30,610 nucleotides of DNA from positions 1 to 30,610 of the forward strand of contig CAZMUD010000008.1 in NCBI GenBank assembly GCA_964569715.1. Reading direction: 5' to 3'. The stretch is from CAZMUD01 sp964569715 (GTDB lineage Bacteria; Chloroflexota; Dehalococcoidia; Dehalococcoidales; UBA2162). Positions 1-8,708 of the stretch are shown in pieces. Below the pieces are notes generated by a model. That model was not told the origin of the DNA, did not search any database, and saw only the letters and a list, made by a program, of their open reading frames with translations. The first letter of the stretch is position 1. Each line of letters begins with the position of its first letter. The position numbers and the translations under genes are program-made.

Positions 1-34
1 CTGTATATGTTGACTTAGAAAGGATTAAGCAAGC

Positions 35-1345
35 GTGGCTGAGATTCGCCCCTTCCGGGGCGCGCATTATAATAAGTCGCTGATTAATGACTGGGCAACG
101 GTTACCTGCCCTCCGTATGACATCATTACTCCACAGCAACAGCAAGAACTCTATCTGATAAGTGAATATAACTTTGTCCGACTGGAACTTGGTCGGGAGT
201 TACCTCAGGATACAATTAACGACAATAAATATACTCGTGCGGCAGCTACCCTGGAGCAGTGGCTCAAACAGGGCATTGTTGAGGTTGATGAAACACCAGC
301 CATTTATCTCCATGACCAGTATTTCACGCATCAGGGAAGGGAATATAAGCGCCGCGGTATTGTTGCCCGCGTCAGGGTGGAGGAATGGGACAGGATGGTT
401 ATTCGCCCCCACGAGGGCACCATAGCTGAGCCGAGGAGTGACCGACTAAGCCTGTTATGGGCACTCCAAGCTAATACCAGCCCAATTTTGGCCCTGTTTG
501 AAGACCGGGGAAGGCAAATCTCCTCACTATTAGCTACACAAGAGCGAAGCAAACCTCTACTCAGTTTAAAGAGCGTTGATGGGGAAGGTCATAATGTTTG
601 GGCTATTACTGAGCCTGAGGTGGTTAACCAAATAGGCAGTAGCCTGGCCGGGCAGCCGCTTTATATTGCCGATGGGCATCATCGCTATGAGAGCGCTATT
701 GCTTACCAGCGCGAAAGGAATGCCTCTTCTCCACCAAGCTCAGGGGATGAGGCGTTTAACTTCGTGATGATGACACTGGTAGATTTCTCTGACCCGGGGC
801 TTATTATTCTACCTCCCCACCGGCTGATTCGTGGTATATCCAAACCAACCTTGGATGGGTTGATGGCTAAGTTGAAGGTATTCTTTGAGGTAGAGGAGTT
901 GACACTAAGTATGCCCGGTATCTGGAAGCAAGTTGACGATTTACTCACCGGGACAAACGAGATTAGATTAGTCCTTTTTGGTCTGGCCGCAGAGCGCCTT
1001 TTCGTGCTGAGGTTACGCGACCTGGCTGCTGTCAGCCAAATGATGCCTTACTTCCATTCTGAGCTATACAAGAGGTTGGAAGTTAGTATCACTGACCATG
1101 TTATACTGGAGAAGCTCCTGGCACTGAGCAGCGAGAAAGAGAAAACAAGCCTTACCTACAGTTATGATAGACCAGATGCGGTAAACAGGGTATTAAACCA
1201 GGAGTACCAGCTAGCCTTTCTATTAAGCCCGGTTAAGACAGAAGTGATTAAAGCCATTGCCGATGCCGGTGACAAGATGCCCAGGAAGTCAACCTACTTC
1301 TACCCCAAACTACCAGCCGGACTACTTTTCAATCAGCTGCTATAG
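35..1345 (+). CDS. DUF1015 family protein
   Basis: A 436-residue soluble protein with a GTG start and only a weak purine stretch upstream (around 19-23). It fits the DUF1015 family by length and by the motif YIADGHHRYESA at about residues 211-222. The DGHHR core resembles the conserved motif of the ParB/sulfiredoxin superfamily, which includes free-serine kinases of the SerK/SbnI type; that link is my inference. The family has no firmly known function to me, but it is often found beside serA and a class V aminotransferase, and here both lie within 4 kb on the opposite strand. A role in serine or phosphoserine metabolism is therefore plausible. No signal peptide or membrane segment is seen. 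The stop is 4 bases from the convergent crotonase gene, so no terminator fits between them. The family call is fairly sure; the role is not. Confidence 0.85.
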   Translation: MAEIRPFRGAHYNKSLINDWATVTCPPYDIITPQQQQELYLISEYNFVRLELGRELPQDTINDNKYTRAAATLEQWLKQGIVEVDETPAIYLHDQYFTHQGREYKRRGIVARVRVEEWDRMVIRPHEGTIAEPRSDRLSLLWALQANTSPILALFEDRGRQISSLLATQERSKPLLSLKSVDGEGHNVWAITEPEVVNQIGSSLAGQPLYIADGHHRYESAIAYQRERNASSPPSSGDEAFNFVMMTLVDFSDPGLIILPPHRLIRGISKPTLDGLMAKLKVFFEVEELTLSMPGIWKQVDDLLTGTNEIRLVLFGLAAERLFVLRLRDLAAVSQMMPYFHSELYKRLEVSITDHVILEKLLALSSEKEKTSLTYSYDRPDAVNRVLNQEYQLAFLLSPVKTEVIKAIADAGDKMPRKSTYFYPKLPAGLLFNQLL

Positions 1346-1349
1346 CTGC

Positions 1350-2144
1350 CTACCTCCCCTTGAACCGAGGTTGAGGTCGCTTCTCGAGGAAGGCACGCAC
1401 AGCATTCCTGAAATCCTCAGTCTGGAGGCAGATTTGCTGAGCGTAAGTCTCCAGGTCAAGCTGGCGGGTTAGGTCATCAAACAGACCTCGCCATACCATC
1501 TTCTTGGTCAGCTCTACGGGAATAGGTGGCTGTTGAGCAATCTTGGTTGCCAGTTCTCGAGCCACCTCGATTAGCTCACCTACAGGAACAACTCGACTTA
1601 CAATGCCCAGTCGCTCTGCTTCAGCAGCATCAATTATCTCAGCAGTGAACATAAGCTCCAGGGCTCTAGACATTCCTATGGCAAGGGGCAGGTAATGGGT
1701 CAAGCCATAATCAGGGACTAGCGCCCGCGCTACCTGCGCTACACCAAATCTGGCTGCCTCTGAGGCTATTCTGATATCGCAGCTCAGAGCTAGTGAGAAG
1801 CCACCACCAACACAAGCCCCGTTTATGGCTGCAATTACCGGCTTATTCAGCCTGGGAAAGACGTCGTAATGGGGCCACCCAGTCACTTGAAGGCGCTCGT
1901 ACAGGGGTGGTTGGGTGGTGCCAGAGCCCCCCGCCATTGCTGAAACATCAGCCCCGGAACAGAAGCCGCGCCCGGCACCGGTGACAATCACTACTCTTAC
2001 CTTCTCATCTTTGGCTATGTCATCGGCGACCAAAGGCAAGCTCTTCGACATTTTCCTAGTAAGGGCATTCAACTTCTCCGGCACATTCAGGGTTATGGTG
2101 GCAATCGCTCCATCCTTTTCCAGTAGCAAGTCTTCGTAAGCCAT
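1350..2144 (-). CDS. Enoyl-CoA hydratase/isomerase (crotonase) family protein
   Basis: A 264-residue cytoplasmic acyl-CoA enzyme of the crotonase fold. The first oxyanion-hole segment is around residues 54-67 (TGAGRGFCSGAD) and the second around 106-116 (AAINGACVGGG). Classical hydratases carry two catalytic Glu residues. Here the first position appears to be Gln137 (GVAQV) and the second Asp145 (VPDYG). The VPDxG pattern is typical of PaaG-like enoyl-CoA isomerases, so an isomerase is more likely than a hydratase. The ATG at 2144 follows a GGGGGTGG ribosome site. The gene lies 71 bases downstream of serA on the same strand and may be read with it, although it shares no obvious pathway. The family is certain; the substrate is unknown. 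Confidence 0.9.
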   Translation of the reverse strand: MAYEDLLLEKDGAIATITLNVPEKLNALTRKMSKSLPLVADDIAKDEKVRVVIVTGAGRGFCSGADVSAMAGGSGTTQPPLYERLQVTGWPHYDVFPRLNKPVIAAINGACVGGGFSLALSCDIRIASEAARFGVAQVARALVPDYGLTHYLPLAIGMSRALELMFTAEIIDAAEAERLGIVSRVVPVGELIEVARELATKIAQQPPIPVELTKKMVWRGLFDDLTRQLDLETYAQQICLQTEDFRNAVRAFLEKRPQPRFKGR

Positions 2145-2215
2145 TCTGAGCCACCCCCTGTAACAAACAGTTATGCCCCGGTCAGGGTCAGGACTATTAG
2201 TGCAAAAACCAACAA

Positions 2216-3790
2216 TTACAATTTTACCAGTTTAACGGTGTAAACATCGGGGATAGATAGTATCTGCTGCTGTTGTTCCTCCGGCAGAGGTTCATCCAGC
2301 GCCAGTATCATTAGCGCCTGCCCCCTGGCCTCAAGACGGCCGAGGTGCATAGAACTAATATTTATATTGACATCACCAGTTATCTTGCCAACAGCCCCAA
2401 TAAGCCCGGGACGGTCTAGGTGGTCGCTAAACAGGAAATAACCTTCGCTGGGTGCAATGTCAATCCAGTAGTCATTAACCCGGACAATGTGCGTCTCACC
2501 ACGCATTACGGTGGTGGCAACAGTAGTAGTGCCGGCGCTGGTGGTGGCTTCTACAGTAATAAGGCTGGCATAATTTTCGCAGGTAGCCTCCTCCTGCTCC
2601 ACTACGGTTAGACCACGCCGGGCAGCCACCAGGTTAGCATTGACCAGATTAACCCGTTCCTCACTTATCCCCTCAAGCAGTCCCCCCAGGACAGTTACCT
2701 TGAGAGCATTAGTATCATAATTAGAAATCTCACCATCATATTTAATCCGGATAGAGCTCATCTGTCCCTCAGCTAGCTGGCTGACCAGCTTGCCGGCTGT
2801 GGAAGCCGCCTTGATAAAGGGTGCCAGCACCGCTAGAGTTTCATCCGAGATAATAGGGGCATTAACCGCGTATCTGGCTGGCTGTCCCTTAAATACAGCA
2901 ATAACCTGCTCGGCTACATCCCTGGCTACCATAGCTTGAGCTTCGGTGGTAGAAGCCCCTAAATGGGGGGTAACAATAATGTTGTCCTCTCCAAAGAGGA
3001 TACTATCGGTAAGTGGCTCCGTGGCAAAGACATCAATGGCGGCACCGGCTATTTTTTTCTCCCTCACCGCCTTTACCAGTGCTGCTTCATCAATTAGCTC
3101 GCCCCGGGCAGTATTAATGATGCGAACTGTCGGCTTGAGCAGAGCTATCTCTTTGGCTCCAATTAATCCCTGCGTTGATTTTGTTAGCGGGATGTGAAGA
3201 GTGATAAAGTCCGATTCCTTGAGTAGCTGTTTTAGAGGAACAAGCTCCACTTGAAGGTTACGGGCATGGTCAACAGATATAAAGGGGTCATAAGCAATAA
3301 CCTGCATCTCCAAGCCCCGGGCACGTCTGGCTACCTCTGAGCCGACATTGCCCAGGCCGACGATACCTAATGTTTTGTTTCTGACCTCGGTGCCAACGAA
3401 ATCACCTCGCTGCCATACCCCGGATTTGAGCACGGCGTTAGCCTGAGGGATATGACGGGCTAGGGCAAGCATAAGGGCGATGGTATGCTCAGTGGCTGAA
3501 GTGGTATTACCGGTGGGGGCATTAACCACCACTATGCCCCGCCGTGTCGCCTCCTCAACATCAATATTATCCACGCCGACACCAGCCCGGCCGATTACCT
3601 GTAGTTTCCTGCCAGCTTCTATCACCTTGGATGAGACCTGTGTCTGGCTGCGCACCACCAGGGCTTCATAGTCGCCGATAATGGATATTAGCTCCTCCGG
3701 CTTTAGACCCGGCCTAATATCGACCTCAGCATAACTACGGAGGATGTCTATTCCTTCTTCCCAAACAGGGTCAGCAATTAGAACTTTCAT
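2216..3790 (-). CDS. serA: D-3-phosphoglycerate dehydrogenase
   Basis: A 524-residue enzyme that oxidises 3-phosphoglycerate to 3-phosphohydroxypyruvate with NAD, the first step of phosphorylated serine synthesis. The long type is visible: substrate and nucleotide domains at about 1-310, with NAD-binding GLGNVG at 145-150 and catalytic Arg229 (NTARGE), Glu258 (ATEPL) and His276 (TPHLGAS). An intervening ASB domain covers about 320-445. A C-terminal ACT domain (about 453-524, LFSDHLDRPGLIGAVG) is usual for serine feedback. The length matches the family. The ATG at 3790 is 12 bases after the stop of the class V aminotransferase, so the two are very probably one operon. No serB-like phosphatase is visible here. 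Confidence 0.96.
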   Translation of the reverse strand: MKVLIADPVWEEGIDILRSYAEVDIRPGLKPEELISIIGDYEALVVRSQTQVSSKVIEAGRKLQVIGRAGVGVDNIDVEEATRRGIVVVNAPTGNTTSATEHTIALMLALARHIPQANAVLKSGVWQRGDFVGTEVRNKTLGIVGLGNVGSEVARRARGLEMQVIAYDPFISVDHARNLQVELVPLKQLLKESDFITLHIPLTKSTQGLIGAKEIALLKPTVRIINTARGELIDEAALVKAVREKKIAGAAIDVFATEPLTDSILFGEDNIIVTPHLGASTTEAQAMVARDVAEQVIAVFKGQPARYAVNAPIISDETLAVLAPFIKAASTAGKLVSQLAEGQMSSIRIKYDGEISNYDTNALKVTVLGGLLEGISEERVNLVNANLVAARRGLTVVEQEEATCENYASLITVEATTSAGTTTVATTVMRGETHIVRVNDYWIDIAPSEGYFLFSDHLDRPGLIGAVGKITGDVNINISSMHLGRLEARGQALMILALDEPLPEEQQQQILSIPDVYTVKLVKL

Positions 3791-3802
3791 CAGTATAATT
3801 AA

Positions 3803-4891
3803 TTACCTCACAAATCCAGCTTGGGGTAGTGCCACTTTTAGGACTGATATTACCGCTTCAATGTCGTCCTCGGTTACCCAGCCCAGGTGCCCGATACGGA
3901 ATATTTTACCGTCTAACTTCTGCTGTCCACCACCGAGCACAATCCGGTGCTCCTCTCTGAGAATCCGGAGCAACTTCTTAGTATCAAGCCCGTCTGAGGA
4001 GCTTACCGCAGTAACCGTATTGGAGGCGTAAGTTTCTTCAGCGAAAAGGGATAGCCCTAACGATTTTACCCCCTCCCGGGCGGCTCTACCAACCCGGGCA
4101 TGTCGGGCGATGATATTGGATAAGCCCTCCTTTAGCATCATTTCCAGCGCTACAGATAGGACAAATACTAAAGAAATAGCCGGTGTCCACGGCGTTTGTC
4201 CTTTTTCCAGATAGCTCCTGGCTTGGGCAAAGTCCCAGTAAAAGCGGGGCATCCTGGCACTGTCATGTGCCCGCCAAGCTTCCTGGCTCACACTGACCAT
4301 AGCCATACCTGGTGGAACCATCCACCCTTTCTGGGAACCGGTAATGGTAACATCGCAGTGCCACTCATCTACCGGTAAGTTGATTGAACCCAGACTACTG
4401 ATGGCATCAACCAGTAATAGCTTATCAAACTCCTTCACTACTGAGCTTATTGAAGCCAAGTCATTGGTAACGCCGGTAGAGGTTTCATTGTGGGTGACCA
4501 ATACGGCTTTGATTTTTGCCTCAGCCTGGAGAGCCTGACGTATAGCCTCAGCATCAGCCGCCTTGCCCCATTCAAAGCGAAGGGGAATCACTTCAGCTCC
4601 AAATCGTTGGGCAATAGTAGCGAAACGTTCTCCGAAGACACCAATGGATACAGATAATACTTTATCACCCGGTGACAGGGTATTGACGATAGCTGCCTCC
4701 AAGCCACCTGTCCCTGAAGCAGTAAGCAAGAGAACATCATTCTCGGTCTGGAACAACTGTTTTAGTTTATCAGTTACCCCGTTTAGTATCTCAGCAAATT
4801 CCTCACCACGGTGATTTATCATCTGCTTGGTCATCGCCTGGAGGACTTCCGGTGGGCAAGGGGTAGGTCCTGGAATGCGTAACTTCTCCAT
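3803..4891 (-). CDS. Class V PLP-dependent aminotransferase
   Basis: A 362-residue fold-type I, class V aminotransferase of the alanine-glyoxylate / serine-pyruvate group. Lys188 in GSQKGW is the expected Schiff-base lysine and Asp162 (LLVDAISS) the residue that contacts the pyridine nitrogen. The N-terminal PGPTPCPPEVLQAM is typical of this subfamily. The ATG at 4891 is preceded by AAGGAG with a short spacer. It sits directly upstream of serA, so it may supply the transamination of serine synthesis (phosphohydroxypyruvate to phosphoserine) or interconvert glyoxylate/glycine and serine/pyruvate. Sequence alone does not decide between these. The family is sure; the substrate is inferred from context. 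Confidence 0.92.
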   Translation of the reverse strand: MEKLRIPGPTPCPPEVLQAMTKQMINHRGEEFAEILNGVTDKLKQLFQTENDVLLLTASGTGGLEAAIVNTLSPGDKVLSVSIGVFGERFATIAQRFGAEVIPLRFEWGKAADAEAIRQALQAEAKIKAVLVTHNETSTGVTNDLASISSVVKEFDKLLLVDAISSLGSINLPVDEWHCDVTITGSQKGWMVPPGMAMVSVSQEAWRAHDSARMPRFYWDFAQARSYLEKGQTPWTPAISLVFVLSVALEMMLKEGLSNIIARHARVGRAAREGVKSLGLSLFAEETYASNTVTAVSSSDGLDTKKLLRILREEHRIVLGGGQQKLDGKIFRIGHLGWVTEDDIEAVISVLKVALPQAGFVR

Positions 4892-4916
4892 TTGTCTCCT
4901 TTACTGTTTGCTATTC

Positions 4917-4944
4917 AGTATATCCGAATTAACCACTTTAGCAA
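4917..4944 (-). promoter_or_regulatory. Probable promoter of the aminotransferase-serA operon
   Basis: On the minus strand TTGCTA (4939-4944) and TATACT (4917-4922) are 16 bases apart, matching sigma-70 consensus at 4 and 5 positions. The start would lie about 20 bases before the ATG at 4891. A perfect six-base hairpin, CACTTT-AGC-AAAGTG (4934-4948), overlaps the -35 box and could be an operator. Based on sequence only. Confidence 0.4.
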
Positions 4945-4968
4945 AGTGCCGTTTATATGTCATTTTAT

Positions 4969-5108
4969 AACCTATCCCCCTGACCCCCTTCCCTTATTAA
5001 GGGAAGGGGGAGTTAGGTGAGAGAGGGGCTTCGCCCCTCTCAAAGTCTCTTTCCCCCTCTCCTTTTAAGGAGAGGGGGATAAAGGGGGTGAGGTTAATAA
5101 AGAATCTC
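4969..5108. repeat. Hairpin-rich MITE-like element, copy 1
   Basis: About 140 bases between tyrS and the aminotransferase gene. It begins AACCTATCCCCCT and ends with the imperfect complement GGGGGTGAGGTTAAT, followed by a further match (AATCTC at 5103-5108) to the ends of the other copies. Three strong stems lie inside: 4984-5010 (near-perfect palindrome of C5TTC3TTA type), 5021-5041 (GAGAGGGGC-TTC-GCCCCTCTC) and 5053-5078 (12-base arms around TT). There is no coding capacity. The copies near 16.2 kb and 27.9 kb share this plan. A non-autonomous mobile repeat is the best reading. The stems may also attenuate transcription from tyrS. Confidence 0.75.
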
Positions 5109-5122
5109 CTTTACCTCTTTTG

Positions 5123-6406
5123 TTAAGCATCCACCAGTCTGACCCAGTGCCGTTTTCCTACCTTGATAATGCTGCCTATCTTGATAAGACCCTTTATCTC
5201 ATAAATTGTCTTTTTATCTATGTGAACAGACCTTTGTTCTATAAGACGATTAGCATCACTACGACTTTTAGCTAGGCCTATCTCACATAATAGCAGAGGA
5301 ACTGATACAATCCATTCCTCAGTCTCAGGCTTGCCAACCTCTCTAATGATACCCTTGCTATCCGGCATTCCATGCTCTACAAATATGCTTACTTTCTTTT
5401 GCAATTCTGGAGTCATCTTTACTTGCCGTATTTCTTCAGGCAACTCCTTTTTTTGAAATACCTTAGTAAAGTGCTCCTCGGCTTTGCTGGCCGCCTTTTC
5501 ACTATAAAGTGGACTCACAATCTCCCTGGCTAACCGCTTCTTGAGTATCATAGGATTAACAGTTTTACGGCTAAGCTCTTGCCTGAATTCCTCTAATTCC
5601 TCATCGGGAACATCGGTTACTAACTCAAAGTAGTCCATAATAAGGCTATCAGGAATAGACATCACCTTGCCATATATCTCATCAGGTGGCTCAGCGACAG
5701 CGATGTAGTTATCCAGGCTCTTGCTCATCTTTTGACTACCATCGGTCCCGATGAGGATAGGGACCAAAAAGATTTGCTGGGGACGCTGTCCCACCACCGA
5801 TTGAAGCTCCCTGCCGACCAGTAAATTAAACTTCTGGTCTGTGCCGCCAAACTCAACATCAGCCTGTATTGCCACCGAGTCGTAGGCTTGCAGCAACGGA
5901 TATAATAATTCAGCTATAGTAATCGGTCGTCCGGCATTATATCTAGCACTGAAGTCATCACGAGCCATCAGTTGAGCGATGGTAAACTTGCTGGTAAGGT
6001 GAATAATATCACCGAGGGTAAACTTGCCATACCACTCACTCTGCCATCTCACCTCTGTCCTTTTCTTATCAACCACCTTGAAGAACTGCTCCATATAGGT
6101 CTGAGCGTTAGCCTGCACCTGTTCCACAGATAGCATGGGGCGGGTAACAGAAACACCACTGGGGTCGCCAATCTGAGCTGTCCAATCAGCGACGATAAGA
6201 ACAACTTGATGCCCCAGCTCCTGGAACTGGCGCAGCTTTCTGAGGGCTACCGTGTGCCCCAGGTGAATATCGGGAAAACTGGGGTCAAAACCCTCTTTCA
6301 GGCGCAGTTTTTTGCCTGAGCGGAGTAGCTCCTCCATCTCTTCTTCAACTATGACTTCAGCCACTCCTCGCTTGAGCAAATAACCAATATTCTGGTTAAT
6401 ATTCAT
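5123..6406 (-). CDS. tyrS: Tyrosyl-tRNA synthetase
   Basis: A 427-residue class I synthetase that charges tRNA-Tyr. The HIGH signature appears as HLGH at 48-51 (PDIHLGHTVALRK), and KMSKS is exact at 226-230. The tyrosine and tRNA-binding core runs to about residue 330. The C-terminal region, about 355-425, is an S4-like RNA-binding domain (ANRLIEQRSVHIDKK). The exact KMSKS and overall length fit the TyrZ-like branch rather than the KFGKT branch common in E. coli. The ATG at 6406 has only a weak TTAGG-like site. The gene follows ribF by 39 bases on the same strand and is probably co-transcribed with it. Confidence 0.96.
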   Translation of the reverse strand: MNINQNIGYLLKRGVAEVIVEEEMEELLRSGKKLRLKEGFDPSFPDIHLGHTVALRKLRQFQELGHQVVLIVADWTAQIGDPSGVSVTRPMLSVEQVQANAQTYMEQFFKVVDKKRTEVRWQSEWYGKFTLGDIIHLTSKFTIAQLMARDDFSARYNAGRPITIAELLYPLLQAYDSVAIQADVEFGGTDQKFNLLVGRELQSVVGQRPQQIFLVPILIGTDGSQKMSKSLDNYIAVAEPPDEIYGKVMSIPDSLIMDYFELVTDVPDEELEEFRQELSRKTVNPMILKKRLAREIVSPLYSEKAASKAEEHFTKVFQKKELPEEIRQVKMTPELQKKVSIFVEHGMPDSKGIIREVGKPETEEWIVSVPLLLCEIGLAKSRSDANRLIEQRSVHIDKKTIYEIKGLIKIGSIIKVGKRHWVRLVDA

Positions 6407-6445
6407 ACCTAATTTCTGCCTAAGAGCTTTTTCACTGGTATCATA

Positions 6446-7378
6446 CTACTTTCTGGCTTGGCCGTCTAAAATAGCTTTCCCTTGCTTCACATCCTCGGCT
6501 ATCTGTTTCTTCAGTTCCTCTACAGTGTCAAAGCGCTTCTCACCCCGAAGCCGCTCCACGATGTCAATTTTTAGCTCACGCCCATACAGGTTACCCTGGT
6601 AGTTGAGGATATAGGTCTCCACAGTGCGCCCGTTGCCACCAAAGGTAGGACGCCGGCCAATATTAGTCATTGATTGATAGGCTTTATCATCAATATGAGC
6701 CCAGGTAGCATAAACACCCTCTGCGGGGAGAGCCTGTTTGGGGTCTATATCTAGATTGGTTGTAGGGAAATCTAACCCTGAGCCCCGGCCTGCCCCCGTC
6801 GTTACCCGCCCCTGTAGACTGAAGGAACGCCCTATCAGGCTGACTACCTTCTTCATATCGCCATCAGCCAGGGCATCCCTGATAGCGGTGCTGCTTACCA
6901 TCTCGTCGTTCACCTTTATCGGAGGGATTACTGTTACCCTGAAGCTCATATCTTGTCCCAATTTGCGGAGGGTATCAGCGTTACCTTCCCTGTTTCGACC
7001 TAAGGCAAAGTCAGTGCCAATTATCAGGCCGCGCATCCTGAGGTATTTCTTTAACAGGCTGACGAATTGGCGAGCGCTGAGTTGAGCTAACTCACGGGTA
7101 AAGGATAGGGTAATGACAGCATCAACACCTTCATTTTTGAGAAGGCTGACTTTTTCAGCGAGGCTAGTCAAGTATGGTAGTTCAGTCTGGGGTGATAGTA
7201 CCTCTCGGGGATGCAGGCGAAAAGTTACCACTCCGCTAAGCAAATTCTGCCGCCTGGTATGCTCCGTTAGCTGCGAAATCAGGTATTGGTGCCCAAGGTG
7301 AACCCCATCGAAAACCCCAATGGTTAGGAGCATATCTTTCTCAGGTGATAACTCGACTAGCTCTTCCTCTATCTGCAT
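6446..7378 (-). CDS. ribF: Bifunctional riboflavin kinase / FAD synthetase
   Basis: A 310-residue cytoplasmic enzyme that phosphorylates riboflavin to FMN and adenylylates FMN to FAD. The N-terminal nucleotidyltransferase domain shows GVFDGVHLGH at residues 21-30 and STAIRDAL around 162-169. The C-terminal kinase domain, from about residue 183, carries GSGLDFPTTNLD and later NIGRRPTFGG and ETYILNY. The length is normal for the family. The ATG at 7378 follows an AAAGGGG ribosome site. It is upstream of tyrS, and the intergenic stretch 7379-7570 separates it from the response-regulator operon. Confidence 0.95.
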   Translation of the reverse strand: MQIEEELVELSPEKDMLLTIGVFDGVHLGHQYLISQLTEHTRRQNLLSGVVTFRLHPREVLSPQTELPYLTSLAEKVSLLKNEGVDAVITLSFTRELAQLSARQFVSLLKKYLRMRGLIIGTDFALGRNREGNADTLRKLGQDMSFRVTVIPPIKVNDEMVSSTAIRDALADGDMKKVVSLIGRSFSLQGRVTTGAGRGSGLDFPTTNLDIDPKQALPAEGVYATWAHIDDKAYQSMTNIGRRPTFGGNGRTVETYILNYQGNLYGRELKIDIVERLRGEKRFDTVEELKKQIAEDVKQGKAILDGQARK

Positions 7379-7435
7379 AACCCCTTTACCTGAGCCGGAT
7401 TACTAATAGAATAAGTAAGATACAGGATAGCCAAC

Positions 7436-7466
7436 AGATAAACAAAGAGGTGTCTTAGTAACACCT
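7436..7466 (-). terminator. Possible terminator of the kinase/regulator operon
   Basis: On the minus strand, downstream of the OmpR-type regulator, AGGTGT and ACACCT form a six-base stem around a seven-base loop (7448-7466). The T-rich stretch CTTTGTTTATCT (7447-7436) follows. The stem is short and the T run is interrupted, so the call is moderate. The rest of 7379-7570 shows nothing else that I recognise. Confidence 0.4.
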
Positions 7467-7570
7467 TAGCAGTCATCTCCTAGCTGAAGTGCTTTAATAC
7501 TAGCATAAGCCTATTTAAGCGTCAACCAGGAGTGCTAAATGAGGTATCAGGTAAAAGTTCAAGAGAGGTA

Positions 7571-8272
7571 TCATTCGGCTTTTTGAAAATAGTAGCCGAC
7601 TCCGGGTTCAGTGGTAATATATCTGGGTAGAGCAGAGTCTGGCTCTATCTTCTGGCGCAGATGCGAGATGTAGATACGCACATAATCCAGGTCATCAGTA
7701 TATTCCCAGCCCCACACCTTCTCCAGAAGCTCCTTATGGGTAAGAATACGGCCAGCATTTTCTACCAGGAGGGCAAACAGGCGAAACTCCCTCGGGGTCA
7801 GTTTCACCCGCTCTCCATTCACCATAACCTTCCGCTCAGCGATATCCACGGTGAGGAAGTCATCGGCGTAGGCAGCCTCTCTCCTTCCCTCTGTTGAAGA
7901 GGGCAACTCAACGCGTCGTAATACTGTCCTTACCCGAGCCATCAGCTCCCTATTCCCCACCGGCTTGAAGAGATACTCATCAGCTCCGTAGTCAAGCCCC
8001 TGCACTACATCTTCCTCAGCCTTCTGCTGGCCAGTGAGCATGATAATGGGTACGTCAGAAATTTCACGGATGCGTTGACAGGTCTGCCAGCCGTCCATTC
8101 TGGGCATGGCCACGTCCAGAAGCACCATATCTGGCTTCTCGGTAAACAGGAGCCGCAGGCCTTCCTGCCCGCTACCCGACTTAAGCACTTCATACCCCTG
8201 GTGGGTAAGAACCTGGTCAACCAGTTTAAGAAAGATTGGGTCATCATCAATGATAAGGATTTTCTTGGTCAT
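7571..8272 (-). CDS. OmpR/PhoB-family response regulator
   Basis: A 233-residue two-component output protein. The N-terminal receiver (about 3-118) has the acidic pair DDD at 10-12, phosphoacceptor Asp53 in MVLLDVAMPRMDG, and a KP motif near 101-103. The C-terminal winged helix (about 135-233) has the typical KLTPREFRLFALLVENAG and YVRIYISHLRQKIE segments. I chose the ATG at 8272 because GGAGG lies five bases before it; an in-frame GTG two codons upstream (8278) would overlap that site. It is the last gene of a minus-strand operon, 17 bases after a stand-alone receiver and downstream of the hybrid kinase, its likely partner. Target promoters are unknown. Confidence 0.95.
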   Translation of the reverse strand: MTKKILIIDDDPIFLKLVDQVLTHQGYEVLKSGSGQEGLRLLFTEKPDMVLLDVAMPRMDGWQTCQRIREISDVPIIMLTGQQKAEEDVVQGLDYGADEYLFKPVGNRELMARVRTVLRRVELPSSTEGRREAAYADDFLTVDIAERKVMVNGERVKLTPREFRLFALLVENAGRILTHKELLEKVWGWEYTDDLDYVRIYISHLRQKIEPDSALPRYITTEPGVGYYFQKAE

Positions 8273-8289
8273 TGCCACCTCCGTTAAGA

Positions 8290-8676
8290 CTAGGGGTTAT
8301 CTTCTTGCCGTCGTGCCAGCATTTCGGCAATCACTTCAGGTAATTCACGGGTATTGATGGGCTTTGACAGATACGTATCGCACCCGGCTTCAATCATCTT
8401 CTCCATATCACCCTTCATGGCAGAGGCAGTAACCGCAATAATTAGGGTGTGATTGAAGCCTGGCATCTGCCTGAGCCTTCTGGTTGCTTCAATTCCATTC
8501 ATCTTGGGAAGCTGCATGTCCATCATAATGAGGTCCGGTTTATCCCTGACAGCCATTTCCAGGGCTTCCTCCCCATCGGTTGCCTCAAGTAAGGTATAAC
8601 CGTGTGGCCTAAGCACCATCAACATCACCTTCATGTTTCTCGGTTCATCTTCTACAATCAGTATCTTCTTGGGCAT
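8290..8676 (-). CDS. Single-domain response regulator (CheY/DivK-like receiver)
   Basis: A 128-residue stand-alone receiver with no output domain. The acidic pair is in VEDEP (about 8-12). The phosphoacceptor is Asp53 in LIMMDMQLPKMNG, and the conserved Lys is in TYLSKPI near 105. The ATG at 8676 has a GAGGAG ribosome site. It lies 32 bases after the hybrid kinase and 17 bases before the OmpR-type regulator, so all three are probably one transcript. It may shuttle phosphate between the kinase receivers and the OmpR-type protein or act through protein contacts; this is inferred from position only. Confidence 0.94.
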   Translation of the reverse strand: MPKKILIVEDEPRNMKVMLMVLRPHGYTLLEATDGEEALEMAVRDKPDLIMMDMQLPKMNGIEATRRLRQMPGFNHTLIIAVTASAMKGDMEKMIEAGCDTYLSKPINTRELPEVIAEMLARRQEDNP

Positions 8677-8708
8677 TACCGGTTTCTCCTCTCATAGGTC
8701 ACTATATC

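Noticed and set aside
4969..5108. CRISPR-like repeats
   Set aside because: The three repeat regions are far apart and lack regular spacers; the internal stems differ from each other. They fit a dispersed hairpin element instead.
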